This document shows positions 62,188 through 64,000 of a DNA stretch of 64,000 bases, piece by piece. The translations under genes and the position numbers were made by a program. The notes beneath the pieces are model-generated. The model was not told the origin of the DNA, ran no database searches, and saw only the letters and a program-made list of their open reading frames with translations. Source of the stretch: Ananas comosus. Lineage: Eukaryota > Streptophyta > Magnoliopsida > Poales > Bromeliaceae. The DNA lies in assembly GCF_001540865.1 (NCBI RefSeq), contig NC_033635.1, forward strand, positions 5,516,559 to 5,580,558. Reading direction: 5' to 3'. Position 1 is the stretch's first letter, and each line of letters starts with the position of its first letter.

Positions 62188-64000
62188 CTAGTGAAGGCCC
62201 GCGCTTCGCAGCGAAAAATTTACATAATTTCTAAAATTTTTTGAATATACTATTCAACATTATTTACCAAAATTGGTTATAACATTTAAGCAAAACCGAT
62301 CATTTGCGTAAGTGAAGAGTGAAGGAATCACATGTATAATCTGGACCATAAGTAGCTAAAAGTCTATCAAGAATGTAGGAAAAAAAAACCAATAAATTGA
62401 GCTTCATGTAAATAGCAGAAAGATGAACCTTCGTTGTATAGGTTAAGACATGCATAGAGAAATCTCAAAAATATACAGGTAGAATAAATCAAGAAGTACT
62501 GAACTATATAAATAGAAAGCAGGAAAAACAACACAAAAAACTAAGATTCAACTTTAAAAAAAACATAATGAAGAAAAAAAACATCATGTACTAAACTCTG
62601 TGAATCTAATAAAAGATACTCCATAACTGGCTGAAAGAAAATTCAGAGCTAACAGTAACATTCCTTATAATAAACGGTTTTAGCCGTATAACCGACCGTC
62701 CCTAGCGCAAGTAGTAAAAAAGCTTGATGGTTGGTACCCGAGACCCAAATTTGAATCCTAGTTGATTGACATTTCCAGCTAAGTTTATTTCTAAATGAAA
62801 TAAACGAAGCGGGTAGCATGCTACCTTTCTCTAAAAAAAAAAAGTTTTAGCCGTATAGGGAATACAATCTATAATTTTAGGGAATTACAAAGTCACCAAA
62901 TTGAAGGGATAGAGATGCTAGCACTTCAATTCAAATATGAGATGATTGCAACAGGTTCTTCGCATAAGAGAAAGAAAGTGGTCGAGATTGTTACACATGT
63001 AAGGATCAAAACTTAGCTGTAAATACCATCAAGTTTTGATTAAATGCAAGTGGCCTCTAGATATAACGAAGGAATCAACTTAAAAAATGGAGGCAAGATA
63101 TTTATTTGCTCCTACAACAGTTTAGTAAGTAGAAAGTTTGAAGACTTATACACAGGTAAGACCTAATATACTTTTCTTCTTCAGAACCAAATATACTCTA
63201 TTGTAAATAATCATCAACCTTTAAACAAACATAGGCTCTGACCCTTATAGTACAATTCAGATTTCGGAGACCTGAATTCCGAACTCAGGATTCTGCTAGG
63301 CAATTTAGAATTTAGCTAGGCAATCCAGAGAAGGCATACAAAAGGAGTTCTACGAAATTTCCATGCAGCAAAATTCAGCTAGATAATTCAGAATCTAGCT
63401 AGCTAACTTAGATTCCAAATAAATGAAGCATACAGTTATAGTAAAAGATGGGAACTTCTCTTCCATGTTATAAAAATTTCCAGTAAGAATTCGATGCTAA
63501 TGTTGACAGTCAAAATCAAGGCACAAGGAAAATTCTTAGAGGAAAAATGGGACAAAAATTATTTAATTCTCAAATTCATACCTTACCAGCACGAAGCTTC
63601 CACAGTTTTAATCTTTCCAACACATAGTGAAAGAATCAGTAAATATCAAGCAATAACATCCATATAATATAGCTAATTTGGTTAGCTTAAATAGATTTCG
63701 AAGGAAATCGATTTGCATGGAAAGCAGTCAAAAATTGATTGAGGAGGCATCCATTTACCGCACAATCTTAGAAAAATGAGCTAATTGATACCAGTGAAAT
63801 TAATCAAAATCCCACGAAAAAAAAAATAAAAAAAAGTAAACAAATCCAATGAGGATAATTTTTTTTAACAAACAGCTGAAGAATTCATACAAAGCATATA
63901 AAAAACTCAATTCGATACCTGAAAAGTGGAATTCTCCATTAAGGATATACGGAGATTAAATATACTACCTTGAAACAGGAAGGGAATTTGCATAAGAGTG
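62188..64000 (-). mobile_element. Second Helitron, 3' part only (runs off the window)
   Basis: On the minus strand the element ends GCGGGCCTTCACTAG, preceded by the hairpin core CGCTGCGAAGCGCG (62192-62213), and is inserted after TTGAATA where the intact gene's flank reads TTGAATATTATT (about 31936-31947). The same 3' terminus is found in the Helitron at 57991-59262. Its 5' end was not found before 64000. The interior is AT-rich with no clear gene and includes a SINE at 62691-62843. Confidence 0.75.
62691..62843 (+). mobile_element. tRNA-derived SINE nested in the Helitron
   Basis: Starts ACCGACCGTCCCTAGCGC, with an A-box-like CCTAGCGCAAGTAGT, a B-box-like ATTTGAATCC (less perfect than in the copy at 32002), an ending CTACCTTTCTCT and an A tail of 11. 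Perfect 14-bp target duplications GTTTTAGCCGTATA lie at 62677-62690 and 62844-62857. Confidence 0.9.

Overview
This window is nuclear DNA from a flowering plant. The evidence is genes with many introns and GT-AG splice sites, a NAC-type transcription factor (a plant-only family), long AT-rich introns and dense plant transposable elements: hAT, Mutator, Harbinger, Helitron, tRNA-derived SINE, L1-type LINE, Copia-like and chromovirus-like LTR elements. A monocot is my best guess from the general look of the repeats, but the species cannot be fixed from this sequence. Runs of N at 40199-40230 and single Ns elsewhere mark weak points in the assembly.

Three protein-coding loci can be read. (1) At 8128-9320 lies a broken gene resembling the plant mobile domain / DUF1985 group. 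It follows a roughly 3 kb degenerate tandem array (4.9-7.9 kb) that is itself split by a Harbinger-type MITE. (2) At 16727-31461 lies an intact 19-exon gene for the beta subunit of cytosolic phenylalanyl-tRNA synthetase (593 aa). I traced every exon and all join in frame. (3) At 36824-38233 lies a single-exon gene for a divergent NAC-domain protein (469 aa) with a Pro-rich and polyGln C-terminal half.

From about 39.27 kb to 62.19 kb the right half is a second, dead copy of the synthetase gene, starting inside intron 3. It keeps exons 5-9 (exon 8 twice) and 14-19, lacks exons 1-4 and 10-13, and carries damaged splice sites. Because it is a paralogue of the intact gene, the two copies act as empty sites for each other, so several insertions can be defined to the base: a chromovirus-like LTR element (39298-49478) with a nested solo LTR (45562-47969), a 510 bp Mutator-type MITE (56734-57243), a 1272 bp Helitron (57991-59262), a 564 bp foldback element with 9-bp target repeats (61572-62135) and a second Helitron (62188 onward) containing a SINE. 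The intact gene has its own hAT MITE at 29534-29845, absent from the copy.

Left of the synthetase gene (1-16.7 kb) the DNA is mostly transposon debris: two adjacent short elements with clear target repeats (1667-2563, 2696-3008), a Helitron-like 3' end (11337), a GC-rich island of unknown nature (12.0-13.3 kb), a Copia-like solo LTR (13525-14073), AT-rich MITE remains and a truncated foldback element abutting an N (15528). Between the synthetase and NAC genes sit a SINE (32002-32164) and an L1-type LINE fragment (about 33.02-35.09 kb) within MITE-like sequence.
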